From assembly GCF_000225505.1 (NCBI RefSeq), contig NZ_BACI01000067.1, forward strand, positions 47,840-111,839: a stretch of 64,000 bases of DNA. The letters run 5' to 3'. This DNA is from Gordonia alkanivorans NBRC 16433. GTDB lineage: Bacteria > Actinomycetota > Actinomycetes > Mycobacteriales > Mycobacteriaceae. The translations under genes were made by a program, and so were the position numbers. Numbering within the stretch: the first letter of the stretch is position 1; the number at the start of each line of letters is the position of its first letter. Positions 27,297-35,798 of this stretch are shown here, piece after piece. The notes below the pieces were generated by a model. That model did no database searches. It saw only the letters and a program-made list of their open reading frames with translations, and was not told where the DNA came from.

Positions 27297-27722
27297 TCAG
27301 TACTCGGCCCGGGGGTTCCAGGTCGATACGGCCCAGATGACGACCACGTCGAGCGCGATGATCAGGATCGACCACCACGGGTAGTACGGCAGCCACAGGA
27401 AGTTGGCGATGATGGACAGGCCGGCGATGACGATGGCGGTGAACCGGGCCCAACCCGCCCCGCTGACGAGTCCGGCACCGACGATGATCGCGATGGCTCC
27501 GAGCACGATGTGAATCCAGCCCCACGTCGTGAAGTCGAACTTGTAGACGTATTCGACCCCGCGGACGAAGACCTCGTCTTCGGCTACCGCGGCGATTCCC
27601 TGGGCGAGTTGGACGACTCCGACGACGATCAGGATGATCGCCGCGCCGATGGACGTCCCGGCGGCGATTCCCTGCTTGGCAGACAGGGTTCCGCGCTCTT
27701 CTCCGGGTGCAGTATGTGTCAT
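27297..27722 (-). CDS. Small membrane protein (DUF7144-like)
   Basis: 141 residues with four membrane segments (near residues 20-42, 69-86, 90-108, 112-132). The pattern FDFTTWGWIHIVLGAI and FLWLPYYPWWSILIIALDVVVIWA is that of a family common in actinobacteria and usually annotated as DUF7144 membrane proteins. A strong GAGGAGGG ribosome binding site precedes the ATG. It is first in the three-gene membrane cluster. No function is known to me. Confidence 0.8.
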   Translation of the reverse strand: MTHTAPGEERGTLSAKQGIAAGTSIGAAIILIVVGVVQLAQGIAAVAEDEVFVRGVEYVYKFDFTTWGWIHIVLGAIAIIVGAGLVSGAGWARFTAIVIAGLSIIANFLWLPYYPWWSILIIALDVVVIWAVSTWNPRAEY

Positions 27723-27855
27723 GACGCCCTCCTCTGGACAGTGGATAGTGAGGAGTGTGCGACTCTGACAGGTGAATTCGCAGGATTTCCGGCGAACTGT
27801 TCGATATCTGGTCCCGAATTGCGCGCTGAAACGAAATAGGTTGGGCGCCAGATTG

Positions 27856-30693
27856 TTAGGGATGAAAACAATTGTTTACCGACTGTTTGTCGAATGTTTG
27901 GCACGCCTTTACGTCGCTTTCCTTCTCGACGACTTCAGGGTGCGTGAGCCGCCAGATCCGGTCTCGTGACATCGGCGTCTCATAGGGGCGGACGTCGACG
28001 GCGCGCCGGATGGCATTGGCGAGCGCGGGAGCAACAGGATTGAAGGGTGACTCCGACATCGACTTCGCGCCGAAAGGGCCGAGTTGATCGGCGGTTTCGG
28101 CGAAGTAGACCTCGGTGAACGGGATGTCCGCCATCTGGGGGACACGATAGGTGCGGAACACCTTGGTCACCGGTGATCCGTTGTCGAGCATGATCTCCTC
28201 GAAGAGGGCCGCGCCGATGCCTTGCGCCACACCGCCTTCCACCTGTCCCCGGCACTGCTCGGGATTCATCACGGTGCCGGCGTCGGACGCGTGGACGGAC
28301 TGCAGGATCGCGACGGCGCCGGTCTCGGTGTCGACGGCGACCCGGAAGGCCTGCACGTCGAAGGCGATGGAACGCATCTCGCCCCGTTCCTCGCCGGTCG
28401 CCACGGCCCGCGGGCCGTCCGGGAACAGCGCGCGGTGACTGTCGTCGACCGCGTCGATCAGGTGGCGAAAACCGACCAGCCGGTCGCCGGCGACGGCTCC
28501 GTCCGGGCCCAATTCGACCTGGTCGGGATCAGCGCCGGTAAGGCGGCTCGCGGCCTCGACGAGAATGCTGCGGAGCGCGAGACCCGCGCTGTACACGGCC
28601 TTTCCGGCGACGGTGGTGCCCGCGGAGGCGAATGCGCCGGTGTCATGTGGCACGGCGTCGGTGTCCCCGTGCCACAACGTGACCCGCTCCGGCTCGGTAG
28701 ACAGTGCGCTCGCGACGATCTGCGTGTGGACCGTCGTGGTGCCGTTGCCGAACTCGCAGGTGCCCACGCCGACGTGATAGGTGCCGGCGGAGTCGACGGC
28801 CACCGTGACGTCGGCGAAATGGCCGCGCGGGGCCATCGTGGCGATCGCGGAGATCGCCATTCCCTCACCGACCCGCCATCGCGGGGCGGGCGGGAGGACG
28901 GCGCCGTTGCCCCGGCGCATCGCGGACTCGGCGAGGTCGAGGCACTGGTCGAGACCATAACTGCCGTACACCAGGTCGATCTCGGGGTCGGGGCGTGCGA
29001 TGAGGAGCGGATCGCCGTCGGCGACGGCATTGCGTCGCCGGAGTTCGAAGGGGTCGATACCGAGACGGACCGCGAGCTCGTCCATCGCGGATTCGACCGC
29101 GAAGATCACCTGTCCGAGGCCATAACCTCGGAAGGCGCCCGACGGCGGGTTGTTGGTGTAGACGACCTCGGCGTCGATCCTCTTCACCGGGCAGTTGTAC
29201 ACCGAGACAGACTCGGCGCAGGCATGGAACATCACGCCGATCGCGTGGTTGCCGTACGCGCCGGTATCCGAGAGAACGTCGACCCGGAGGGCGGTGAGCA
29301 GACCGTCGTCGTCGGCGCCGAGATCCACGGTCACCCGCATCGGGTGGCGGTAGGTTGTCCGCGTCATCTCGTCGGTGCGGGTCATCTCGTAGACGCAGGG
29401 GCGACCGGTACGCAGGGTGGCGACGGCGGCGAGATCCTCGGTCAGCATCTCCTGTTTGCCGCCGAAACCGCCGCCGACGCGGCCGCTGAACACCCGGACC
29501 TTCTCAGGCGGCAGCTCGAGAAGCCGGGCGAGTTCGTCGCGCACCAGGAAGGGGACCTGCGTGCTCGTGCGGACGACCAGACGTCCGGTGGCATCGGTCC
29601 AGGCGATCGAACCGTGGGTTTCCAACTGTGCGTGGGTGACCCGTCCGGTGCGCCACGTTCCGTGCACGGTCGTCGGCGCCGCGGCGAGCGCCTCGTCGAC
29701 GTCGCCGCCGAAGCCCTCGTGGAAGGCGGCGACGAGGTTGCGTTCGGTATCCATCACCCGGTCTTCGGCGGTGCGGTCGGGGTGGATGACCGGAGCCCCG
29801 GGAGCGCGTGCCTCCTCGGGGTCGAAGACCGCGGGCAGTTCCTCGTAGTCGACGCGGATCAGCGCGGCGGCCTGTTCCGCGATTCCCGGTGTCGCCGCGA
29901 CGACGGCCGCGACGCGCTGCCCGACGAAACGCACGATGCGATCGAAGACGAGGGTGTCGTCCGGGTCTTCGAGCCGGTTCTGGTGGCGCCCCGTGGAAAA
30001 CCTTGGCGTCGAGACATTCTCGTGGGTGAGGATCGCCTCCACGCCGGGGAGGGCGGACGCGTCGCTCGTGTCGATCGACAGGATTCGTGCATGCGCGTGC
30101 GGCGAACCGAGTACGTGGATGTGCAGTGCGCCGTCGACGGGGACGTCGAAGGTGTACGCCTCGGTGCCGGTCACGACGCGTCGGGCCGCGGGCGGGCACA
30201 CCGAAGTGCCGACGCCCGTGCCGCTGTCCTCGGCCCCGACTCCGTCCGGGTGGGGCGGAGCGGGTGCCACGGCGTTGCCGATCGCGTCCCTGATCGAGCG
30301 GTACCCGGTGCAGCGGCAGATGTTCCCCTTCATCCGCCGCGGCAGATCGGGGAGGTCGTCCGGGGTGAGGGTCGAGGCGGTGACGATCATGCCTGCGGTG
30401 CAGAACCCGCACTGGAAGCCGAAGTTGTCGACGAAGGACTGCTGTACCGGGTGCAGATCGTCTGGGGTGCCCAGGCCGGCGACCGTGGTCACCGACTTCC
30501 CGGCGATGCGCTGTGCGGGGAAGATGCAGGAGTGCACGGGTTGCCCGTCGACGAGGACCGAACACGCACCGCAATCGCCTGCGTCGCAACCCTTCTTCAC
30601 CTCGAAGTGGGCGTGCCGGCGCAGGAGCATCCGAAGGCATTGTCCCGCAGCCGGTTCGGCGTCGATCTTCTCGCCGTTGACCTCGAACTCCAT
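27856..30693 (-). CDS. Xanthine dehydrogenase-like fused Fe-S and molybdenum subunit
   Basis: 945 residues combining two normally separate parts. Residues 1-140 hold two [2Fe-2S] sites: CDAGDCGAC...C and CGFCTAG...CRCTGY. From about 165 onward is the molybdopterin-binding domain, with GRVGGGFGGKQ, SGAFRGYGLGQ and, near the C-terminus, GAKSMSES with the expected catalytic Glu. With the FAD subunit next to it, this makes a molybdenum hydroxylase, probably acting on hypoxanthine/xanthine given the deaminase in the same operon. It starts 4 bases after the FAD-subunit gene. The last 20 or so residues (KACQTFDKQSVNNCFHP) are atypical. Confidence 0.88.
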   Translation of the reverse strand: MEFEVNGEKIDAEPAAGQCLRMLLRRHAHFEVKKGCDAGDCGACSVLVDGQPVHSCIFPAQRIAGKSVTTVAGLGTPDDLHPVQQSFVDNFGFQCGFCTAGMIVTASTLTPDDLPDLPRRMKGNICRCTGYRSIRDAIGNAVAPAPPHPDGVGAEDSGTGVGTSVCPPAARRVVTGTEAYTFDVPVDGALHIHVLGSPHAHARILSIDTSDASALPGVEAILTHENVSTPRFSTGRHQNRLEDPDDTLVFDRIVRFVGQRVAAVVAATPGIAEQAAALIRVDYEELPAVFDPEEARAPGAPVIHPDRTAEDRVMDTERNLVAAFHEGFGGDVDEALAAAPTTVHGTWRTGRVTHAQLETHGSIAWTDATGRLVVRTSTQVPFLVRDELARLLELPPEKVRVFSGRVGGGFGGKQEMLTEDLAAVATLRTGRPCVYEMTRTDEMTRTTYRHPMRVTVDLGADDDGLLTALRVDVLSDTGAYGNHAIGVMFHACAESVSVYNCPVKRIDAEVVYTNNPPSGAFRGYGLGQVIFAVESAMDELAVRLGIDPFELRRRNAVADGDPLLIARPDPEIDLVYGSYGLDQCLDLAESAMRRGNGAVLPPAPRWRVGEGMAISAIATMAPRGHFADVTVAVDSAGTYHVGVGTCEFGNGTTTVHTQIVASALSTEPERVTLWHGDTDAVPHDTGAFASAGTTVAGKAVYSAGLALRSILVEAASRLTGADPDQVELGPDGAVAGDRLVGFRHLIDAVDDSHRALFPDGPRAVATGEERGEMRSIAFDVQAFRVAVDTETGAVAILQSVHASDAGTVMNPEQCRGQVEGGVAQGIGAALFEEIMLDNGSPVTKVFRTYRVPQMADIPFTEVYFAETADQLGPFGAKSMSESPFNPVAPALANAIRRAVDVRPYETPMSRDRIWRLTHPEVVEKESDVKACQTFDKQSVNNCFHP

Positions 30694-30697
30694 CGTT

Positions 30698-31510
30698 CTA
30701 TCCCGTCTCGTCGAGCTCGACGCGGATCTCCTCGGCGAGAACCGCCGACACCCCGCGACGCCAGTCTGCCGACCCGAGCGGATCGGTGTAGTAGCCGGGG
30801 GCGGTGACGATGTCGTGACGCAACCGGTCCGCAGCCGGCGGATGGGGGTACCGCAGTACCGTGGGCCACTCGGTGGCGGCCGTGATCCCGTACACCGTGG
30901 TGCCGTCAGGATCGATGCGGCCGGTCACGACCGAGCCGGAGCGGCCGAGATCGACGAGAGCGATCTTGCGGAACCCGGTGACGGCGGCGAGCGCGTGCGC
31001 GGGGAAGTCGACCGCGCGCAGGACCTCACCCGGGCCGAGGACGTTGATGCCGTTGCCGATCACGAGATCGGCGACCGGGATGTCGCGATCGGCGCCCTCG
31101 GGATGCCAGATGTCTGCCGTCGCGTCGAGCGCGACGCCGAGGGAGACCATCGACGCCGCCGCGAAGGACCGACAGATGTTGCCGCCGACCGTGGCCATGT
31201 TCCAGATCTTGAACGACGCGAGAAGGGCGTTCGCGCACTGGGCGAACAGTGGATGGGCGCGGAAACCCGGGCGCGGTGGCAGTGCGACCAGTTCGGCGAT
31301 GGTGCAGGTGGCGCCGATGCGGAGGCCGCCGTCGGGCAGGTCTTCGACCGATTGCCAACCCATTTCGCTGAGGTCGACGAGACCGGTGGTGGCCGGCTGG
31401 GGTTCGGAGAAGACCCATGTGCCGCCGGCGACCAGTTGTTCGCCGGGTGCCGGGAACACCTCGTCGCGAGAACGCGCGAATCGGTACTGGGTGACGGCGG
31501 TGAGATCCAT
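30698..31510 (-). CDS. FAD-binding subunit of xanthine dehydrogenase-like enzyme
   Basis: 270 residues of the FAD_binding_5/CO-dehydrogenase medium-chain family. FAD contacts are AGGTWVFSEPQ near residue 30 and ATVGGNICRSFAAASM near residue 100. The C-terminal domain ends with CO_deh_flav_C features. Electrons pass from the fused Fe-S/Mo protein encoded next. Its ATG overlaps the stop of the deaminase gene as ATGA, showing tight coupling. Confidence 0.87.
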   Translation of the reverse strand: MDLTAVTQYRFARSRDEVFPAPGEQLVAGGTWVFSEPQPATTGLVDLSEMGWQSVEDLPDGGLRIGATCTIAELVALPPRPGFRAHPLFAQCANALLASFKIWNMATVGGNICRSFAAASMVSLGVALDATADIWHPEGADRDIPVADLVIGNGINVLGPGEVLRAVDFPAHALAAVTGFRKIALVDLGRSGSVVTGRIDPDGTTVYGITAATEWPTVLRYPHPPAADRLRHDIVTAPGYYTDPLGSADWRRGVSAVLAEEIRVELDETG

Positions 31511-32865
31511 CAGCGTGCCTTGTCGAGCAGGCGGCGGTGCTGCGTCGCTACGGCGGTGGTCATCTGTTCGGTGTCGATGGTGAGCACGTCACCGTCGGCG
31601 ACCACCTGTCGGCCCTGTACCCACGACGCCTTGATCGGTGGGATCGCTCCCAGGACCAGGGCGGCCACCGGATCGTCGATGTCGCAGTGAGCGACGGTGG
31701 ACAGATCCCACAGTACGAGGTCGGCGAGCTTCCCGGGTTCGATCGATCCGATCTCGTCCTCCCGGCCCAGCACCCGCGCACCCCCGCGGGTCGCGAGTTC
31801 GAGAGCGGTGCGGGTGGTCAGCGCAGTCGGGCCGCCGCGCGCGCGGGCCATGAGGACGGCCTGATGCGCCTCCTCGAGCAGTCGTGCGGACTCGTTCGAC
31901 GCCGCCCCGTCGACCCCGAGTCCGACCGGCACCCCGGCGTCGACGAGATCCCGGGTGCGACAGATCCCGTTGCCCAGACGGGCATTCGAGGTGGGGCAGT
32001 GGGCGACGCCGGTCGAGGTGGCGGCCAGGCGAGCGATCGCCGCGTCGTCGAACTCCACCCCGTGCGCGAACCAGACGTCCGGGCCGACCCACCCGACCGA
32101 CTCCATGTACTCCAGCGGCGTCGAACCGAAATGTTCTGCGCAGTAGGTGTTCTCGTCGACGGACTCGGCGAGGTGCGTGTGCATGCGGACGCCGAGTTCG
32201 CGGGCGAGGATCGCTGATTCGCGAAGTAGGTCGGTGGTGACGGAGAAAGGCGAACACGGCGCGAGCGCGATCCGCAGCATCGAGTCGCGGGACGGATCGT
32301 GCCACCGCGCAACGGCATCGGCACTGGCGGACAGGATCTCGTCGATCGTCTGGACCACGGTGTCCGGTGGCAGTCCGCCGTCCTTCTCCGACAGGTCCAT
32401 CGATCCGCGGGTGGGATGGAAACGCAGCCCGATCTCGCCGGCGGCGGCGATCTCGGCCCCGAGTAGATCGCCACCCTCGGGCGGGAACACATAGTGGTGG
32501 TCGGTGGTGGTCGTACATCCCGACAGCGCGAGTTGGGTCAGCCCGCCCAGGGCGGCGGCATGCAGGGCCTCTTCGTCGATCCCGGCCCAGATCGGGTAGA
32601 GCGTGGTGAGCCACTGGAACAGCGTGTGATCGGCCGCCAGCCCCCGCGTGATCCACTGGTAGAGGTGATGATGCGTGTTCACCAGCCCCGGCGTGAGGAC
32701 GCATCCGCGGCCGTCGACACGGATGGCATCGCCGGCGTCGATCGGCTCGGTGGACACCGCGACGATCGTCGAACCCTCGATGAGCACCGACGCGCGGGGC
32801 AGCTCCCGACGCTGCGCGTCGACGGTGAGGACGGAGGCGTTCTCGATGAGCGTCGCTGAGGGCAC
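31510..32865 (-). CDS. 8-oxoguanine deaminase-like amidohydrolase
   Basis: 451 residues of the amidohydrolase superfamily (AtzB/TrzN/8-oxoguanine deaminase group). Metal ligands are NTHHHLYQ at residues 63-70, MHTHLAES and FAHGVEF mid-protein, and the catalytic Asp in GLGVDGAASNES. Closest by overall pattern to 8-oxoguanine deaminases, which make urate and ammonia; guanine deaminase or a triazine hydrolase activity is also possible. The operon with xanthine dehydrogenase favours a purine. The GTG at 32865 lies 6 bases after TAGCGT, so this is the first gene of the transcript. Confidence 0.85.
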   Translation of the reverse strand: MPSATLIENASVLTVDAQRRELPRASVLIEGSTIVAVSTEPIDAGDAIRVDGRGCVLTPGLVNTHHHLYQWITRGLAADHTLFQWLTTLYPIWAGIDEEALHAAALGGLTQLALSGCTTTTDHHYVFPPEGGDLLGAEIAAAGEIGLRFHPTRGSMDLSEKDGGLPPDTVVQTIDEILSASADAVARWHDPSRDSMLRIALAPCSPFSVTTDLLRESAILARELGVRMHTHLAESVDENTYCAEHFGSTPLEYMESVGWVGPDVWFAHGVEFDDAAIARLAATSTGVAHCPTSNARLGNGICRTRDLVDAGVPVGLGVDGAASNESARLLEEAHQAVLMARARGGPTALTTRTALELATRGGARVLGREDEIGSIEPGKLADLVLWDLSTVAHCDIDDPVAALVLGAIPPIKASWVQGRQVVADGDVLTIDTEQMTTAVATQHRRLLDKAR

Positions 32866-32871
32866 GGCGTC

Positions 32872-32877
32872 ACGCTA
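32872..32877 (-). promoter_or_regulatory. -10 box of the deaminase-xanthine dehydrogenase operon
   Basis: TAGCGT on the minus strand is 6 bases from the GTG start of the deaminase. It suggests a promoter inside the 87-base gap after the MFS gene, separating the two transcripts. Confidence 0.45.
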
Positions 32878-32952
32878 CGTGGCTCGGACGACCCGCGCAT
32901 CTCGATGTGCACGGCGTCGCAGAGCCGCGACCGCGATCGGCGAGGTCCGGTG

Positions 32953-34455
32953 TCACACCTGGGTTTCGGTGAGTCCGCGCCGCGCCGGGATGGCCAGTGC
33001 GACCACCGTGGCGACCACGCAGGTGGCCAGCGCGATACCGGCGGCCCACAGGTAGCCGTCGCTCGCCGGAACCGCGATCGTCGAACCACCGGGGCCGGCG
33101 ACGGCGATCATCGACCACGTCAGGAGCATGCCGACGACCGCGGATGCGGTGGAGGTGCCGATGATCCGCATCAGGGCGTTGACACCGTTCGACTCGCCGG
33201 TCTGCTCGACGCTCACCGACTGCATGATGAGTGCGGGCATCGCGGAGTAGGCGATGCCCAGGCCGGCGCCGATGCAGCAGGCGATGACCAGCATGTGGAT
33301 CCAGGTGAGCGACCAGGGGCCGGTCAGGCCCACGATGAAGACGATGTAGCCGACGCCGATGATGACGCCGCCGAGCGCGAGGGAGATCCGCGCGCCGAAG
33401 ATGGCGTTGATCCGCCCGCTGATGTGCGAGAACACGAACATCACCAGACCGCTCGGCGCGAGGATCAGGCTCGCGTGGACCATGTCGTAGCCGAAACCGT
33501 TGGGGCTGTTGGTCGGCGCCATGAGCAACTGGATCGGGATGAGCTGCATCGCGTAGAAGGCGAAGCCGGTGGCGATCGAGGCCAGGTTGGTGAGGAGTAG
33601 AGGGCGCTCGCCGAGGATTCGGAGATCGATCAGCGGGTTGGCTCGCCGGAGTTCGACGAATCCCCAGACGCCGAGCAGTACGACGAAACCGGCGAAGCAA
33701 CCGAGGGTCAGCGGATCGCCCCAGCCCCACACCGCGCCCTTCGACAGCGGCAGCAGGAGGCAGATCAATACGCCGGTCAGCCCGATCGCGCCGAGGAAGT
33801 CGAAGCGCCCGCCCGACGAGGGCGTCGTCGACGGGACGGTGAGAGCGACGCCCACCGCCGCGAGGGTCGACGCCGCCGCACAGGACCAGAACAGGGCGTG
33901 CCAGCTGACGTGCTGGGCGATCGCCGCGGCGAACGGCAGACCGAGGGCGCCGCCGATGCCGAGGGAGGCGCTCATCGTGCCGACGGCCGAGCCGAGGTAG
34001 CGCGCCGGGACGATGTCGCGCATGACGCTGATCCCCAGGGCCACGATGCCGAACCCGAGGCCCTGGAGTCCGCGGCCGAGGATGAAGACCGGGAGCGAGG
34101 TGGCGAGCGCACAGGCGATGGAGCCGAGCGCGACGAACCCGAGGCTGCCCAGGATGGCGAGCCGTTTGCCGTACATGTCGCCGATCCGGCCGCCGATCGG
34201 GGTGGCGACGGCCCCCACCAGCAGGGTGATGGTGATGGCCCAGGTGGTGTTGGACGCGTCGGCCTTCAGCAGGGTCGGCAGCTGGGGGATGAGCGGGACG
34301 ATGATCGTCTGCATCAGGGCGACGACGATGCCGGCCAGGCAGAGCACCGCGACCGCCGCACGGGGATGGGTGTGCTCGTCGGCCGCCACCGCGGAGGTGT
34401 CGGGGTGCGGCTTCTCCTCGCCCTGCGATCCGTTCGTCTCGGTCCTGCTCGTCAC
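32953..34455 (-). CDS. MFS transporter, DHA2-like (about 14 segments)
   Basis: 500 residues, with 14 predicted membrane segments after a charged 30-residue N-terminus. The loop GGRIGDMYGKRLAI is the MFS motif A between segments 2 and 3, and GRGLQGLGFGIVALGISVMRDIVP resembles motif B/C of the DHA2 drug:proton antiporters. The substrate is unknown. It lies just upstream of the purine operon on the same strand, but a separate promoter follows, so purine transport is only a possibility. Start is a GTG with a weak ribosome binding site. Confidence 0.87.
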   Translation of the reverse strand: MTSRTETNGSQGEEKPHPDTSAVAADEHTHPRAAVAVLCLAGIVVALMQTIIVPLIPQLPTLLKADASNTTWAITITLLVGAVATPIGGRIGDMYGKRLAILGSLGFVALGSIACALATSLPVFILGRGLQGLGFGIVALGISVMRDIVPARYLGSAVGTMSASLGIGGALGLPFAAAIAQHVSWHALFWSCAAASTLAAVGVALTVPSTTPSSGGRFDFLGAIGLTGVLICLLLPLSKGAVWGWGDPLTLGCFAGFVVLLGVWGFVELRRANPLIDLRILGERPLLLTNLASIATGFAFYAMQLIPIQLLMAPTNSPNGFGYDMVHASLILAPSGLVMFVFSHISGRINAIFGARISLALGGVIIGVGYIVFIVGLTGPWSLTWIHMLVIACCIGAGLGIAYSAMPALIMQSVSVEQTGESNGVNALMRIIGTSTASAVVGMLLTWSMIAVAGPGGSTIAVPASDGYLWAAGIALATCVVATVVALAIPARRGLTETQV

Positions 34456-34574
34456 TCGTTCATCCGGCCCGTCGTACTCATGTGTGGTTCACACCTCCGA
34501 ACGGCCAGAGTATCCCGGCGTCCTCGGGAGAGAACGTTTGCGTCCCTTCCCGGGACCTTCGGGGCGTAGCGGTT

Positions 34575-35375
34575 TCAGCGGGCGAGCAGATCCGCGCCGG
34601 ACACCAATTCGGGCCAGCGGGGCGTCACGCCGTCACCGGAGGAGATGCCGCGCACCCTCCGCATGATCCACGGCCCGAGGAAGGTGCGCGCCCACTCGGC
34701 GTTCTGTCGACGCTGTTCGCGACGGGTCAGCTCGGCGGCGGCCTCGAGTTCGACGGGGGTGATGTCGTGCTCCACACCGAGCAGATCGAGGACCTCGGCG
34801 GCCATGCGGGTGTGGCCCAGAGGAGACATGTGCAGGCGGTCGGTGTCCCACATGCGGAAATCGTCGTAACCCTTGAGTCGCCAGTAATCGAAGACGACGA
34901 CGCCGTGCCGTTCGGCGACCTCACGGAGCAATTCGTTGTAGATGGCGATGCGGCCGCGCAGCTTGCGGAACACCGGTGCCCAGCCGGTGTCGTAGGCGGT
35001 GAAGACCACGACCGTGGCGCCGGTGGCGACCAGTTTGCCGAGTGCGGCGTCGTAGCGGTCGAGCAGCGCGTCGAGGTCGATCGACGGGCGCATGATGTCG
35101 TTGCCGCCGGCGTAGAGGGTGACGAGGTCGGGGTTCATCGCGACCGCCTTGTCGAGCTGCTCGGCGATCACGGCGTCGAGCAGGCGGCCGCGGATCGCGA
35201 GATTCGCGTAGGCGAAGTCCGCGTTCTGTGCGGCGAGCTGTTCGGCGACCCGATCGGCCCAGCCGCGCAGACCGTTGGGCCGGGTCGGGTCCGTGTCACC
35301 GACGCCCTCGGTGAACGAATCCCCGAGCGCGACGAAGCGTGTGAAGCCCACGGTGTTGACCTCCCGGTCTGTCAT
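34575..35375 (-). CDS. SGNH/GDSL-family hydrolase
   Basis: 266 residues. Catalytic blocks: GDSFTEGVGD with Ser20 (block I), LAIRGR with the Gly/Asn oxyanion region (block II), YAGGNDI (block III) and DTDRLHMSPLGH with the Asp-His pair (block V). No signal peptide, so likely cytosolic. It cleaves an ester or acetyl group of unknown substrate. It stands alone, divergent from pyc. Confidence 0.88.
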   Translation of the reverse strand: MTDREVNTVGFTRFVALGDSFTEGVGDTDPTRPNGLRGWADRVAEQLAAQNADFAYANLAIRGRLLDAVIAEQLDKAVAMNPDLVTLYAGGNDIMRPSIDLDALLDRYDAALGKLVATGATVVVFTAYDTGWAPVFRKLRGRIAIYNELLREVAERHGVVVFDYWRLKGYDDFRMWDTDRLHMSPLGHTRMAAEVLDLLGVEHDITPVELEAAAELTRREQRRQNAEWARTFLGPWIMRRVRGISSGDGVTPRWPELVSGADLLAR

Positions 35376-35798
35376 GACGAATCCGGGGTCGACGCTAGTT
35401 GTGGCGGGCCCGCCGGGCCAAAGCCTGCGGCGTGGGTCACTGCCGCGCCGGACGGGCAGCTCGGCTCGGATTGCGGAAATCGGACCGATTAATTCGCAAT
35501 CCGGATTCCGGTGCGAGCGAATTTCGACAGAGCGATCGGTCGGTATTCGACCGTATTTCGCGCTGGTGATCTCTCACTTTGCCCACCTGCGGTGAGAGTG
35601 TTTCACAACGCCCGCGCAATCTGTTCCGGTTACCTTGTCCGGCAGCCTGTTTCGGTTCGATTCGGGGAGGTCGTGGGGGGTGCTCGGGGTGGGTTGCGGC
35701 GTGAGTAGGATCACGTGATGTACTTCATTGGTCCGCCAAGTGAACGGGCCGGCGACAATTCGACGAAAATGCCGCTGCGGGAGAAAAGGGAACACCCG
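35376..35798 (+). promoter_or_regulatory. 423-base control region upstream of pyc
   Basis: No separate gene is seen. The left half contains the palindrome AATCCGGATT (35498-35507) and an inverted repeat CTCTCAC/GTGAGAG (35571-35577 and 35592-35598). TAGGAT at 35706-35711 is a candidate -10 box, 6 bases before an ATG at 35718 that is in frame with pyc. A purine-rich ribosome binding site (AAAAGGGA) precedes the family-typical ATG at 35799. Confidence 0.45.

Noticed and set aside
27772..27969. Small plus-strand frame between the DUF7144 gene and the xanthine dehydrogenase operon
   Set aside because: It overlaps the 3' end of the fused subunit on the other strand, lacks a ribosome binding site and shows no family pattern. 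The 133-base gap (27723-27855) is AT-richer and probably holds a promoter and a transcript end.
27856..31510. Carbon monoxide dehydrogenase (CoxLMS)
   Set aside because: The molybdenum domain lacks the active-site loop with Cys typical of CoxL (no AYRCSFR-like segment), and the operon partner is a purine-type deaminase. Xanthine-dehydrogenase-like fits better.
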